Assembly: GCA_020072785.1 (NCBI GenBank)
Contig: JAIQGG010000001.1
Coordinates: 372,001-436,000, forward strand
DNA from: Terriglobia bacterium
GTDB taxonomy: Bacteria > Acidobacteriota > Terriglobia > Acidiferrales > UBA7541
Direction: 5' to 3'
DNA: 64,000 bases
Of this stretch, positions 46,667 to 53,234 are shown in pieces. The position numbers were made by a program, and so were the translations under genes. The notes under the pieces are model-generated. The model did not search any database and had not been told where the DNA came from. It saw only the letters and a program-made list of their open reading frames with translations. How positions within the stretch are numbered: the first letter of the stretch is position 1; each line of letters opens with the position of its first letter.

Positions 46667-47890
46667 ATGGACAACTGGACACGCAGGCGCTTCTTTCTCA
46701 CTTCCCTGGCGGGCAGCGTCGTCGCCGGAACCGGAAAGCTCTTCGGGCGCGCCTTGCCGGGCGGCGAAGCGCTGCCCGCAAACGGCGCGGGCGCGGCGCG
46801 CGCCGCCGCAGCCGCCGCCCCGGGCAAGCGCCCGGTGATGATCTCCAGCCTCAACGGACTGAAACAACTGCAGCGCGGCATGGATATCCTGCAGAAGGGC
46901 GGCGACACCCTCGATGCCGTCCTCGCCACGGTCACCGCCGTCGAGGACGATCCCGAGGACACCTCCGTCGGCCTCGGCGGCCTGCCCAACGAAGACGGCG
47001 AAGTCGAGCTCGACGCCAGCGTCATGCACGGGCCCACGCGCCGCGCCGGCGCGGTCGCCTCCGTGCGCCGCATCAAAAACGTCGCGCGCCTCGCCCGCAC
47101 GGTCATGGAGCGCACCAATCACCTCATGCTCGTGGGCTCCGGCGCCACGCGCTTCGCCGTGGACGAAGGCTTCGAGGAGATGAACCTCCTCACCGAAAAA
47201 GCGCGCCTCGCCTGGCTGGCCTGGAAGGCCAAGACCGCGGAAAACTGGCGCCCCGGCCTGGACAGCCCGGAGTGGAAGGAGTTGACCGCTTCGCGGTCAC
47301 CCATATCGTCTACCGCTTCGCGGTCACACCTGCAGACGATGGCCGCGCTCTTCGACACCCCGGAGAAGCGGGCCTGGCTGCCCTGGGCCGAACAAGTGGT
47401 CGCCCATCCGCCGACCGGCACCATCAACTGCCTCGCCGTGAACGAGAAGGGCGAACTCTCCGGCACCACCACCACCTCCGGCCTGGCCTGGAAGATCGCC
47501 GGGCGCGTCGGCGATTCCCCCATCATCGGCGCCGGCCTCTACGTGGATGGCGACGTCGGCGGCGCCGGCTCCACCGGCAAGGGCGAGGAGAACATCAAGG
47601 TCGCCGGCGGCCACACCGTCGTCGAGATGATGCGCAAGGGCCTCTCCCCCACCGACGCCTGCCTCGAAGCCCTGCACCGCGTCGCCCGCAACTACAACAA
47701 TGACAAGAAGCGCCTGCGCCACTTCCACCTCTTCTTCTACGCCCTCAACAAGGACGGCGTGCACGGCAGCGCCTCCCTCTGGAACAATCACTACGACAAA
47801 TCCCCCGCGGCCTATGCCGTCCACGACGGCACGTCCGCCCACACCGCCCTCTGCGCCCCGCTCTTCGATGAATCGGTGATCGAAGACTGA
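46667..47890 (+). CDS. Tat-exported N4-(beta-GlcNAc)-asparaginase / isoaspartyl-peptidase-like Ntn-hydrolase
   Basis: 407 residues: twin-arginine signal (WTRRRFFLTSLAGSVVAG), alpha chain with GDTLDAVLATVTAVEDDPEDTSVGLGGLPN, nucleophile Thr252 in PTGTINCLAVNEKGELSG where self-cleavage should occur, and beta chain with GRVGDSPIIGAGLYVDGDVGGAGSTGKGEE. Hydrolyses glycosyl-asparagine or isoaspartyl substrates in the periplasm. Residues about 205-221 (LTASRSPISSTASRSH) are encoded by a family A repeat dimer inserted in frame, about 30 residues before the nucleophile, in the loop that is normally variable. AAAGGAG lies upstream of ATG 46667. Confidence 0.85.
   Translation: MDNWTRRRFFLTSLAGSVVAGTGKLFGRALPGGEALPANGAGAARAAAAAAPGKRPVMISSLNGLKQLQRGMDILQKGGDTLDAVLATVTAVEDDPEDTSVGLGGLPNEDGEVELDASVMHGPTRRAGAVASVRRIKNVARLARTVMERTNHLMLVGSGATRFAVDEGFEEMNLLTEKARLAWLAWKAKTAENWRPGLDSPEWKELTASRSPISSTASRSHLQTMAALFDTPEKRAWLPWAEQVVAHPPTGTINCLAVNEKGELSGTTTTSGLAWKIAGRVGDSPIIGAGLYVDGDVGGAGSTGKGEENIKVAGGHTVVEMMRKGLSPTDACLEALHRVARNYNNDKKRLRHFHLFFYALNKDGVHGSASLWNNHYDKSPAAYAVHDGTSAHTALCAPLFDESVIED
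47281..47327. repeat. Family A repeat dimer inside the asparaginase gene
   Basis: GTTGACCGCTTCGCGGTCAC (47281-47300) and GTCTACCGCTTCGCGGTCAC (47308-47327) inside the coding region. The 27-bp period keeps the frame, so 16 codons are repeat-derived. Confidence 0.9.
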
Positions 47891-47908
47891 GGTAAGACCG
47901 CTGGCAAA

Positions 47909-48358
47909 ATGAAACGGATCGTTCTCATCACCGACGGCGCGTGCATCGGCAATCCCGGCCCGGGCGGCTGGGCCTGTCTCCTCCGTTACAAAGACCGCGT
48001 CCGGGAGTTGAGCGGCGCCGCAGCGGCCACCACCAACAACCGCATGGAGCTCCAGGCCGTCATCGAGGGCCTGAAAGCGTTGCACGAATCCTGCGCCGTG
48101 GTCATCCGCACCGATTCCCGGTATGTGCGGGACGGCATGACCAGGTGGATTCACAACTGGAAACGCAACGGCTGGGTCCGCAAAGAAAACGGCAAGCCCG
48201 GAACGGAACCCATCAAGAATCGCGAACTATGGGAAGAGCTCGACCGCTTGCACCAACGGCATGAAATCCGCTGGCAATGGGTCAAAGGCCACGCCGCCGA
48301 CCCCGACAACAACCGCTGCGACGCCCTCGCCAACCAAGCCGCCCGCCGCAACCCCTGA
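47909..48358 (+). CDS. rnhA: Ribonuclease HI
   Basis: 149 residues. Catalytic acidic residues visible in ITDGACIGNPGPGGWA (Asp), TNNRMELQAVIEGL (Glu), VIRTDSRYVRDGM (Asp) and DPDNNRCDALA (Asp), with the basic handle HNWKRNGWVRKENGKP. Cleaves RNA in RNA-DNA hybrids. Starts 18 bases after the asparaginase stop. The first family B repeat begins two bases after its stop. Confidence 0.95.
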   Translation: MKRIVLITDGACIGNPGPGGWACLLRYKDRVRELSGAAAATTNNRMELQAVIEGLKALHESCAVVIRTDSRYVRDGMTRWIHNWKRNGWVRKENGKPGTEPIKNRELWEELDRLHQRHEIRWQWVKGHAADPDNNRCDALANQAARRNP

Positions 48359-48360
48359 AG

Positions 48361-48464
48361 TTATGTAGGCGCCGGGCTTTGGCCCGGCCAGTCGGAATCC
48401 CGCCCAATCGGGACTGTAGCCACCCGGCCCCGATGTTATGTAGATGCCGGGCTTTAGCCCGGCC
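48361..48464. repeat. Two direct REP-like hairpins (family B) upstream of the RAYT gene
   Basis: 48361-48389 and 48436-48464. Each has TTATGTAG followed by a GC stem-loop: GCCGGGC, TTT(A/G), GCCCGGC. The GTAG tetranucleotide just 5' of the stem is the hallmark by which REP hairpins are recognised by RAYT transposases. Both are oriented toward the RAYT gene. Confidence 0.88.
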
Positions 48465-48544
48465 CGTCCACCCTCCGGTTCATCATCACCTTCACTATAA
48501 TCGATCCGCTATCCCTCCGAATTTCTCCGTGATAGCCTTCGCCC

Positions 48545-49066
48545 GTGCCCTTCTATCTCAAACGTCTGCGCCTTCCCCGGGAAGACTATCGTGGCCGCCG
48601 CATCTGCTTCGTCACGATATGCTGCGAAAAACGGCGCCCCGTCTTCGCCGATCTTTCCCTGGGCCGCTGCACGCTCTCGTATTTGGCCGAATCCGCCGCC
48701 CGGCGCTCTTTTTCGCTCCATTCCTTTTGCCTCATGCCGGACCATCTTCATTTCCTCGCGGAAGGCATGGACGATGCCTGCGACCTCGTGAAATTCATCC
48801 ACGTATTCAAACAACGCACCGCATTTGCCTGCCGCCGCTCAAACTCCCAGCAACTCTGGCAAACGAGATTCTACGACCATATCTTGCGCAGAGCGGAGGC
48901 CATCGAGGATGTGGCCTGCTACATCCGGATGAACCCGGTTCGCCAGGGGCTTTGCACAGACCCGCATCTCTATCCTTTGTCCGGCTCCCAAACAATAGAT
49001 TGGATGAAGCGCAGCCTTGCCAGTACCGAGTGGCTGCCTCCCTGGAAAAGAAAACCGCCGGGCTAA
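48545..49066 (+). CDS. REP-associated tyrosine transposase (RAYT, Y1/HUH family)
   Basis: 173 residues from a GTG. Single-domain Y1 transposase: HUH motif His67-Leu-His69 in FCLMPDHLHFLAEGM, catalytic Tyr110 in LWQTRFYDHILR, and NPVRQGL near residue 130, all typical of RAYT proteins rather than IS200 TnpA. It nicks single-stranded hairpins carrying GTAG. Its stop codon (49064-49066) lies inside an inverse family B hairpin, and two direct copies lie upstream. This is the layout called a REPtron. It probably mobilises or is domesticated to process family B hairpins. Confidence 0.88.
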   Translation: MPFYLKRLRLPREDYRGRRICFVTICCEKRRPVFADLSLGRCTLSYLAESAARRSFSLHSFCLMPDHLHFLAEGMDDACDLVKFIHVFKQRTAFACRRSNSQQLWQTRFYDHILRRAEAIEDVACYIRMNPVRQGLCTDPHLYPLSGSQTIDWMKRSLASTEWLPPWKRKPPG

Positions 49067-49082
49067 AGCCCGGCCTCTACAT
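49055..49082. repeat. Family B hairpin, inverse copy, overlapping the RAYT stop
   Basis: CCGCCGGGCTAAAGCCCGGC then CTCTACAT. On the minus strand it reads ATGTAGAGGCCGGGC..., i.e. GTAG before the stem. Its TAA is the RAYT stop codon. Confidence 0.88.
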
Positions 49083-49153
49083 CCGCCGCCCCTATTTGCC
49101 CTCTTACTGCGCGGCCAGCCCCGCTGAATTGGTTTCGGATTATGTGGGCTGGA

Positions 49154-49284
49154 TTATGTAGGCGCCGGGCTTTAGCCCGGCCCGGATTCCGGTTCCCCCC
49201 GGCGGGTGGTGCCCTTTGTTATGTATTCGCCGGGCGGTATTCATCCCGAGAGATGTTATGTAGGCGCCGGGCTTTAGCCCGGCC
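49154..49284. repeat. Three family B hairpins between RAYT and the methyltransferase
   Basis: Complete direct copies at 49154-49182 and 49256-49284, plus a decayed one at 49219-49236 (TTATGTATTCGCCGGGCG). Same GTAG head and CCGGGC/GCCCGG stem. The last copy and the one at 50664-50692 bracket the methyltransferase gene as direct repeats. Confidence 0.86.
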
Positions 49285-49445
49285 TCTTCGCTCCAGATCC
49301 TGTACCGCCCCCGCCGCCCTTCCGCCCACCGCCCCCCGCACCACCCCTCACGATCATTCTCTTGACACTCGTACCCCTTCGATCAACGATCCCGATCGCC
49401 CGCGCACTTCCCCGTAGCCCGCGGAGAAGACGCCCAAACCACCCC

Positions 49446-50651
49446 ATGACGCCGCCCAAACTCAGCGCGAAGCCCCACGGTTCCCACCCCTCCGTCTCCA
49501 ACCCTCTGCCTCCTCCCGTCTTCCACGACCCCCGCCACAACATCAAAATCTACCAGGGCGATTGCCTCGACATCCTGGAAAAAATTCCCGAAAACTCCGT
49601 GGACCTCGTCTTCGCCGACCCCCCGTACTTCCTTTCCAACGGCGGCATCACCTGCCACGCCGGCCGCATGGTCAGCGTCAACAAAGGCGAATGGGACAAA
49701 TCCAAAGGCCCCGGCGCCAATCACGAATTCAACCGCTCCTGGCTCGCCGCCTGCCAGCGCGTCCTCAAACCCAACGGCTCCATCTGGGTCAGCGGCACCG
49801 CCCACGTCATTCATTCCGTCGGCTTCGCCATGCAGCAGCTCGGTTTCAAGCTCCTCAACGACATTTCCTGGGTCAAACCCAATCCCCCGCCCAATCTCTC
49901 CTGCCGCTACTTTACCCACGCCACCGAAACCATCATCTGGGCCGCCAAGGACAAAAAGTCCCGCCACACCTTCAATTACAAGCTCATGAAGGAAACCAAC
50001 GGCGGCAAGCAGATGAAGTCCGTCTGGACCATCCCTCCTCCCGAGCCCTGGGAGAAGAAGTTCGGCAAGCACCCCACGCAGAAACCAGTGGCCCTGCTCG
50101 AACGCATCCTCCTCGCCTCCTCCCACGAAGGCGACCTGGTCCTCGATCCCTTCCTCGGCGGTGGCACCACCTTGCTCACCGCCTTCCGCCTCCGCCGCCA
50201 CGCCTTCGGCTGCGAACTCTCTCTCGAATCCGTCAGCCTCTCCCTCCGCCGCATCAGTTCCGAATTGGTACAGGTCGATCTTTCTATTTCCTGCCTTCAG
50301 TTTTCCCTTGATCCGTTTCCCGATCCTATGGATCGATCCAATAGCGCCGACGTCTCGCCGGCTCGTTTGTCATCCCGAGCGCAGCGAGGGATCTGCTTTT
50401 CGCTCGGGTGTAGTGGCCGATCTTCAGATCGGCAAGCGAGCGCCAGCGAGCTCTCTTACATGCCGCCTCAGTTCCAACTCGTCCAGCAGGAGCGCCGCTT
50501 CTACTTCATCGGCCGCTCGAAGCGCGAGGTCATCTTCACCGTCCTCGCCGAATCTCTCGACGACGCCTGGCAAAAATTCCGCGCCTCCGGCCGCTCCGAC
50601 TCCGACGCCCTCTTCATCATCAAAACCGAAACCGAAATCTATCTGGCCTAA
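49446..50651 (+). CDS. DpnA-like N6-adenine DNA methyltransferase (beta class) with an added tail
   Basis: 401 residues. Motif IV DPPYFLSNGG (Asp58-Tyr61) precedes motif I (DPFLGGGTT, 234-242), so beta class. The segments HEFNRSWL, NLSCRYFTHATETIIWAAK and YKLMKETNGGKQMKSVW closely follow my memory of DpnA (M2.DpnII), which methylates adenine in GATC on single- and double-stranded DNA. The enzyme core ends near residue 279. The last 122 residues contain translated repeats (family D at 50369-50394, a GTAG hairpin at 50410-50434) and then 63 residues from an internal ATG (50460, PPQFQLVQQERRFYFIGRS...) that could be a separate small protein. Codon use is C-rich, unlike the AT-richer genes that follow. 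Confidence 0.85.
   Translation: MTPPKLSAKPHGSHPSVSNPLPPPVFHDPRHNIKIYQGDCLDILEKIPENSVDLVFADPPYFLSNGGITCHAGRMVSVNKGEWDKSKGPGANHEFNRSWLAACQRVLKPNGSIWVSGTAHVIHSVGFAMQQLGFKLLNDISWVKPNPPPNLSCRYFTHATETIIWAAKDKKSRHTFNYKLMKETNGGKQMKSVWTIPPPEPWEKKFGKHPTQKPVALLERILLASSHEGDLVLDPFLGGGTTLLTAFRLRRHAFGCELSLESVSLSLRRISSELVQVDLSISCLQFSLDPFPDPMDRSNSADVSPARLSSRAQRGICFSLGCSGRSSDRQASASELSYMPPQFQLVQQERRFYFIGRSKREVIFTVLAESLDDAWQKFRASGRSDSDALFIIKTETEIYLA
50369..50434. repeat. Two repeats inside the methyltransferase tail
   Basis: 50369-50394 is a GTCATCCCGAGCGCAGCGAG-type repeat (family D); 50410-50434 is GTAGTG followed by the stem GCCGATCTTCAGATCGGC. Both are read through in frame. The second is a GTAG-headed hairpin whose stem is unrelated in sequence to family B. 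Confidence 0.8.
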
Positions 50652-50663
50652 TCGGCAGTGGTG

Positions 50664-50735
50664 TTATGTAGCCGCCGGGCTTTAGCCCGGCCTCTTCGCT
50701 CTTGTTCTTGCGTAGCGCCGTCCCTTTAGGGCGGC
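50664..50735. repeat. Family B hairpin plus a stem-swapped variant
   Basis: 50664-50692 is a standard family B copy. 50712-50735 keeps GTAG, the spacing and the loop, but the stem is GCCGTCCC/GGGCGGC, so both arms have changed together. Located between the methyltransferase and the DpnI homologue. Confidence 0.85.
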
Positions 50736-50774
50736 ATCTTTCTTCTCGGACGCTACCCGTGATCTAATCCCTGC

Positions 50775-51542
50775 GTGGACCTGCGTATTCCCACTGCTGG
50801 CCTCGACCGCTACAAGAGCGCCTCCCAACGCGCCCGCGTAGGAACGGAAGCATGGGGTGAACTAAATCTTTTCTGTGTGAACTGTACTTCGGATAGTCTG
50901 GACCGCACTCGCACGAACACACCCGCCGTCGATTTTACCTGCCCAAAATGCGCCGAGCGTTTCCAACTCAAAAGCCAGAAAAGAAGGTTGGGCAACACTC
51001 TCACCGACGGCGCTTACGAGAAAATGCAGGAGGCAATTGAGACCGACAAGACCCCTAACATATTAGCCCTCCACTATGAGCCGGAACGGTGGAGCGTGAG
51101 CAACCTCCTTTTGGTTCCACGCTTTAGCTATACGCTTTCTGTAATCAAAAAGCGGAATCCGCTAAGTCCTACTGCTGAGCGGCATGACTGGGTAGGATGT
51201 TCGATAATGCTCGGAGATATCCCCGCTGAGGCCAAAATTCCACTCATAACAAATGGCAGCGTCCACCCCGCAACCCAAGTGAGGAGGCAATACAACAAAC
51301 TACGCGATCTAGGCAAAATGAGCGTTGAAGCAAGGGGATGGACCCTGGACGTTCTCCGAGTCGTGCATTCCTTGGGTAAACGGGATTTTTTCCTGCATGA
51401 TGTGTATGACTTCGAACACGATCTTTTTCGTCTGCACCCCGCAAACCGACACATTCAGCAGAAGATTCGACAACAACTACAAGAGCTAAGAGACATGGGC
51501 ATTCTTCAATTCCTTGGCCGCGGCCGCTACCGCCTCCTCTAA
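50775..51542 (+). CDS. DpnI-family protein with altered catalytic residue (E64Q)
   Basis: 255 residues from GTG 50775. It aligns without gaps to DpnI at the key positions, from memory of DpnI: zinc cysteines 34, 37, 56, 59; Asp53; Lys66; and the C-terminal winged helix (about 190-255) ending IRQQLQELRDMGILQFLGRG, which in DpnI also reads methylated adenine. The nuclease motif is D53...E64-x-K66 in DpnI but here reads D53...Q64-L-K66 (ERFQLKSQK). The Glu-to-Gln change would usually weaken or abolish cleavage, though QxK occurs in active TnsA. The gene has lower GC than its surroundings, a sign of transfer. Confidence 0.88.
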   Translation: MDLRIPTAGLDRYKSASQRARVGTEAWGELNLFCVNCTSDSLDRTRTNTPAVDFTCPKCAERFQLKSQKRRLGNTLTDGAYEKMQEAIETDKTPNILALHYEPERWSVSNLLLVPRFSYTLSVIKKRNPLSPTAERHDWVGCSIMLGDIPAEAKIPLITNGSVHPATQVRRQYNKLRDLGKMSVEARGWTLDVLRVVHSLGKRDFFLHDVYDFEHDLFRLHPANRHIQQKIRQQLQELRDMGILQFLGRGRYRLL

Positions 51543-51656
51543 TTAATTATTCGAATGCCGTTACACAGGCCTCACGCCGTCCATCTCTGCCAGCCGCATA
51601 TTGGACGTGCCATAAACGACTTTACGAGGCCAGTCGTGGTATAGAATCGTTAAGCA

Positions 51657-52586
51657 ATGGCGAATCCTAAGAAATCAAGAATCCTCGATGAACTCCGCCA
51701 GCGCTTTGGAGACGTTCGCAAACTCAAGGGTAGTGAATCGCTGTTCGTCATCGGAGACGAAGCGGCACGTGTCTACTTCCGGTATTCCAAGGTGCATGCA
51801 GGAGGCCGCACTTTCTTCGGACTGCGCGAAGTAGACTTGCGTCAACTCGAAGGACATAACTCGTTTCTGTGCTTCCTCCTCAACGACGGTTCACCACCGG
51901 TCTTCGTTCCGTATCTGGATTTCGAAGAAGTCTTTGCTAATGCCCAGCCAGCAAAGGACGGACAGTATAAGGTTCAGCTTACTAATCAAGCGAATGCTCT
52001 GGAGCTCTACGTGGCCCGGCAAGGAAGATTCAACGTCGAGGCGTATGTCGGATTCGAAACACTTGAGCGCAGCCTGGAGGCCGAAAAACTCCGTGAGGCG
52101 AGTTCTCTCTCACATTCCCAGGTTCAAACGCTCCTTGCCGGAATTGGCCATGCAAAAGGGTATGAAGTATTCGTGCCTGAATCCGACATCGGAAAACTTG
52201 ACTGGTCTCTGACCAAGGACTTTCCACTCCGTCGCCACCTGCCGGAAGGATTTGATCAAGTGCGTGGAATTCTCCGCGAAATTGATGTCGTGTGGGTTGC
52301 GAATGGTAGGAACAAGATTGAGGGCCTGTACGAGGTTGAGCACTCAACGCCTGTCTACTCCGGATTGCTGCGATTCAATGACATCTTGTTGACGGACCCA
52401 AGGGTTTCACGGTTTTCAATCGTGTCGAACGACGTCAGAAGGGACCTTTTCTCGCGGCAACTTTTCCGGCCAACTTTCAAGAAAAGTGGCCTTGCAGAAC
52501 TGTGCAGCTTTCTTGAATACGCTAACGTCTTCGCTTGGCACCGGCGCCTCTTGAAAGGAGATTCACATGATGCGGCGAACCCATAA
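51657..52586 (+). CDS. Putative PD-(D/E)XK-type nuclease with D..ExE motif
   Basis: 309 residues, family not recognised by name. N-terminal part (about 1-135) is a separate beta-rich domain (VYFRYSKVHAGGRTFFGLRE, FLCFLLNDGSPPVFVPYLDF). The C-terminal part has the usual nuclease order: helix with GIGHAKGYEVFVP (162-174), Asp210 in REIDVVWVANG, then EVE (226-228) in GLYEVEHSTPVYSGLLRFND. Asp-16-ExE is the BamHI-like variant of the PD-(D/E)XK active site. Possible -10 TAGAAT (51642-51647) puts transcription almost at the ATG, with no ribosome-binding site. AT-richer than average, like the DpnI homologue. Confidence 0.6.
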   Translation: MANPKKSRILDELRQRFGDVRKLKGSESLFVIGDEAARVYFRYSKVHAGGRTFFGLREVDLRQLEGHNSFLCFLLNDGSPPVFVPYLDFEEVFANAQPAKDGQYKVQLTNQANALELYVARQGRFNVEAYVGFETLERSLEAEKLREASSLSHSQVQTLLAGIGHAKGYEVFVPESDIGKLDWSLTKDFPLRRHLPEGFDQVRGILREIDVVWVANGRNKIEGLYEVEHSTPVYSGLLRFNDILLTDPRVSRFSIVSNDVRRDLFSRQLFRPTFKKSGLAELCSFLEYANVFAWHRRLLKGDSHDAANP

Positions 52587-52755
52587 CCTGAGACTATACA
52601 CTGTGGTTGAAGTCTGGCGCGGCATCGCCGCGGGCGCAAAGAACTTCACTCGATTACGGGATGCGGAGAAGTACATGCGGCGTCTTCGTCAAGGGCGTAA
52701 TTTGGTGGATGACGACGTGCAGCTTTTCCGGAGCTCAGTCCGAGTCTCAGCGTGA
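52567..52755 (+). CDS. Small basic partner protein of the putative nuclease
   Basis: 62 residues, overlapping the 3' end of the nuclease gene by 20 bases, with AAAGGAG (52554-52560) six bases before the ATG at 52567. The peptide (LRLYTVVEVWRGIAAGAKNF, then AEKYMRRLRQGRNLVDDDVQLF) is well formed: one beta strand, then a basic helix and acidic end. The overlap implies translational coupling. A regulatory, antitoxin-like or accessory role is conceivable but unproven. Confidence 0.6.
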   Translation: MMRRTHNLRLYTVVEVWRGIAAGAKNFTRLRDAEKYMRRLRQGRNLVDDDVQLFRSSVRVSA

Positions 52756-52758
52756 ATC

Positions 52759-52917
52759 ATGCCCTGCATCGCGGACGCAGCCCTCTGCGCGAAGGATCAG
52801 AGTTGCACCGACGATGTTATCGCATTCCCTGAACCCATAGTCCGCCAGCAACTGCAGCTCTTGCGGGACATGGGCTTCCTCGAATTCCTCGGCGGCGGCG
52901 ACTACCGCCTGAAGTAA
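52759..52917 (+). pseudogene. Remnant of a second DpnI-type C-terminal winged helix
   Basis: A short frame from ATG 52759 ends VRQQLQLLRDMGFLEFLGGG followed by DYRLK and a stop. It matches the end of the DpnI homologue (IRQQLQELRDMGILQFLGRG, RYRLL) almost residue for residue, but the upstream half (CIADAALCAKDQSC...) has no similarity. I read it as a fragment left by loss or replacement of a second DpnI-like or related restriction gene. Confidence 0.7.
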
Positions 52918-52964
52918 CCCTGTCCCCGGACACGCCTTTCGTCCCCCAACCCGTCATCCAGTCC

Positions 52965-53006
52965 GGCTTCCAGCAAACTCCTTTCCCTACTGCTCTCACG
53001 CCCTCC
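52965..53006. repeat. 42-bp pyrimidine-rich repeat, copy 1
   Basis: GGCTTCCAGCAAACTCCTTT and following bases up to CCCTCC; matches 54330-54371 at about 36 of 42 positions. It lies in the gene-free stretch 52918-53234 between the island and the mddA-like gene. Confidence 0.7.
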
Positions 53007-53093
53007 GATTCCGAAAAAACGAAGAACCCCTCCTTTATTTTCCTGCGAAGCGCGCCGCGATTGCTTCCCCACCGCGTCCGTGGCGATCTGCGC

Positions 53094-53122
53094 TTGACAC
53101 GCGAGGGTGGCCGGCCTATGGT
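53094..53122 (+). promoter_or_regulatory. Promoter for the mddA-like gene
   Basis: TTGACA (53094-53099), 17 bases, TATGGT (53117-53122). Expected start near 53129, about 105 bases before the ATG. Confidence 0.6.
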
Positions 53123-53234
53123 CTTGCCAAAAATAGACTGGCAATCGTCAATTCCGAATCCTTTTTGACCGGCCCACAGGCCCAGTCTTACCACCCACGG
53201 GGTGCAAGCGCGTTCGCTGGCCAGGAGGTTCGCC

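Noticed and set aside
47281-47327. CRISPR-like array of palindromic repeats with 7-base spacers
   Set aside because: Units come in pairs at most, spacers are only 7 bases, and copies are scattered with no cas genes, so this is a REP-type family and not CRISPR.
51657-52586. DpnII/MboI-type GATC endonuclease to pair with the methylase
   Set aside because: The protein does not resemble remembered DpnII (DpnB) sequence; the D..ExE core with EVEHSTPVYSG is a different family, so I did not assign GATC specificity.
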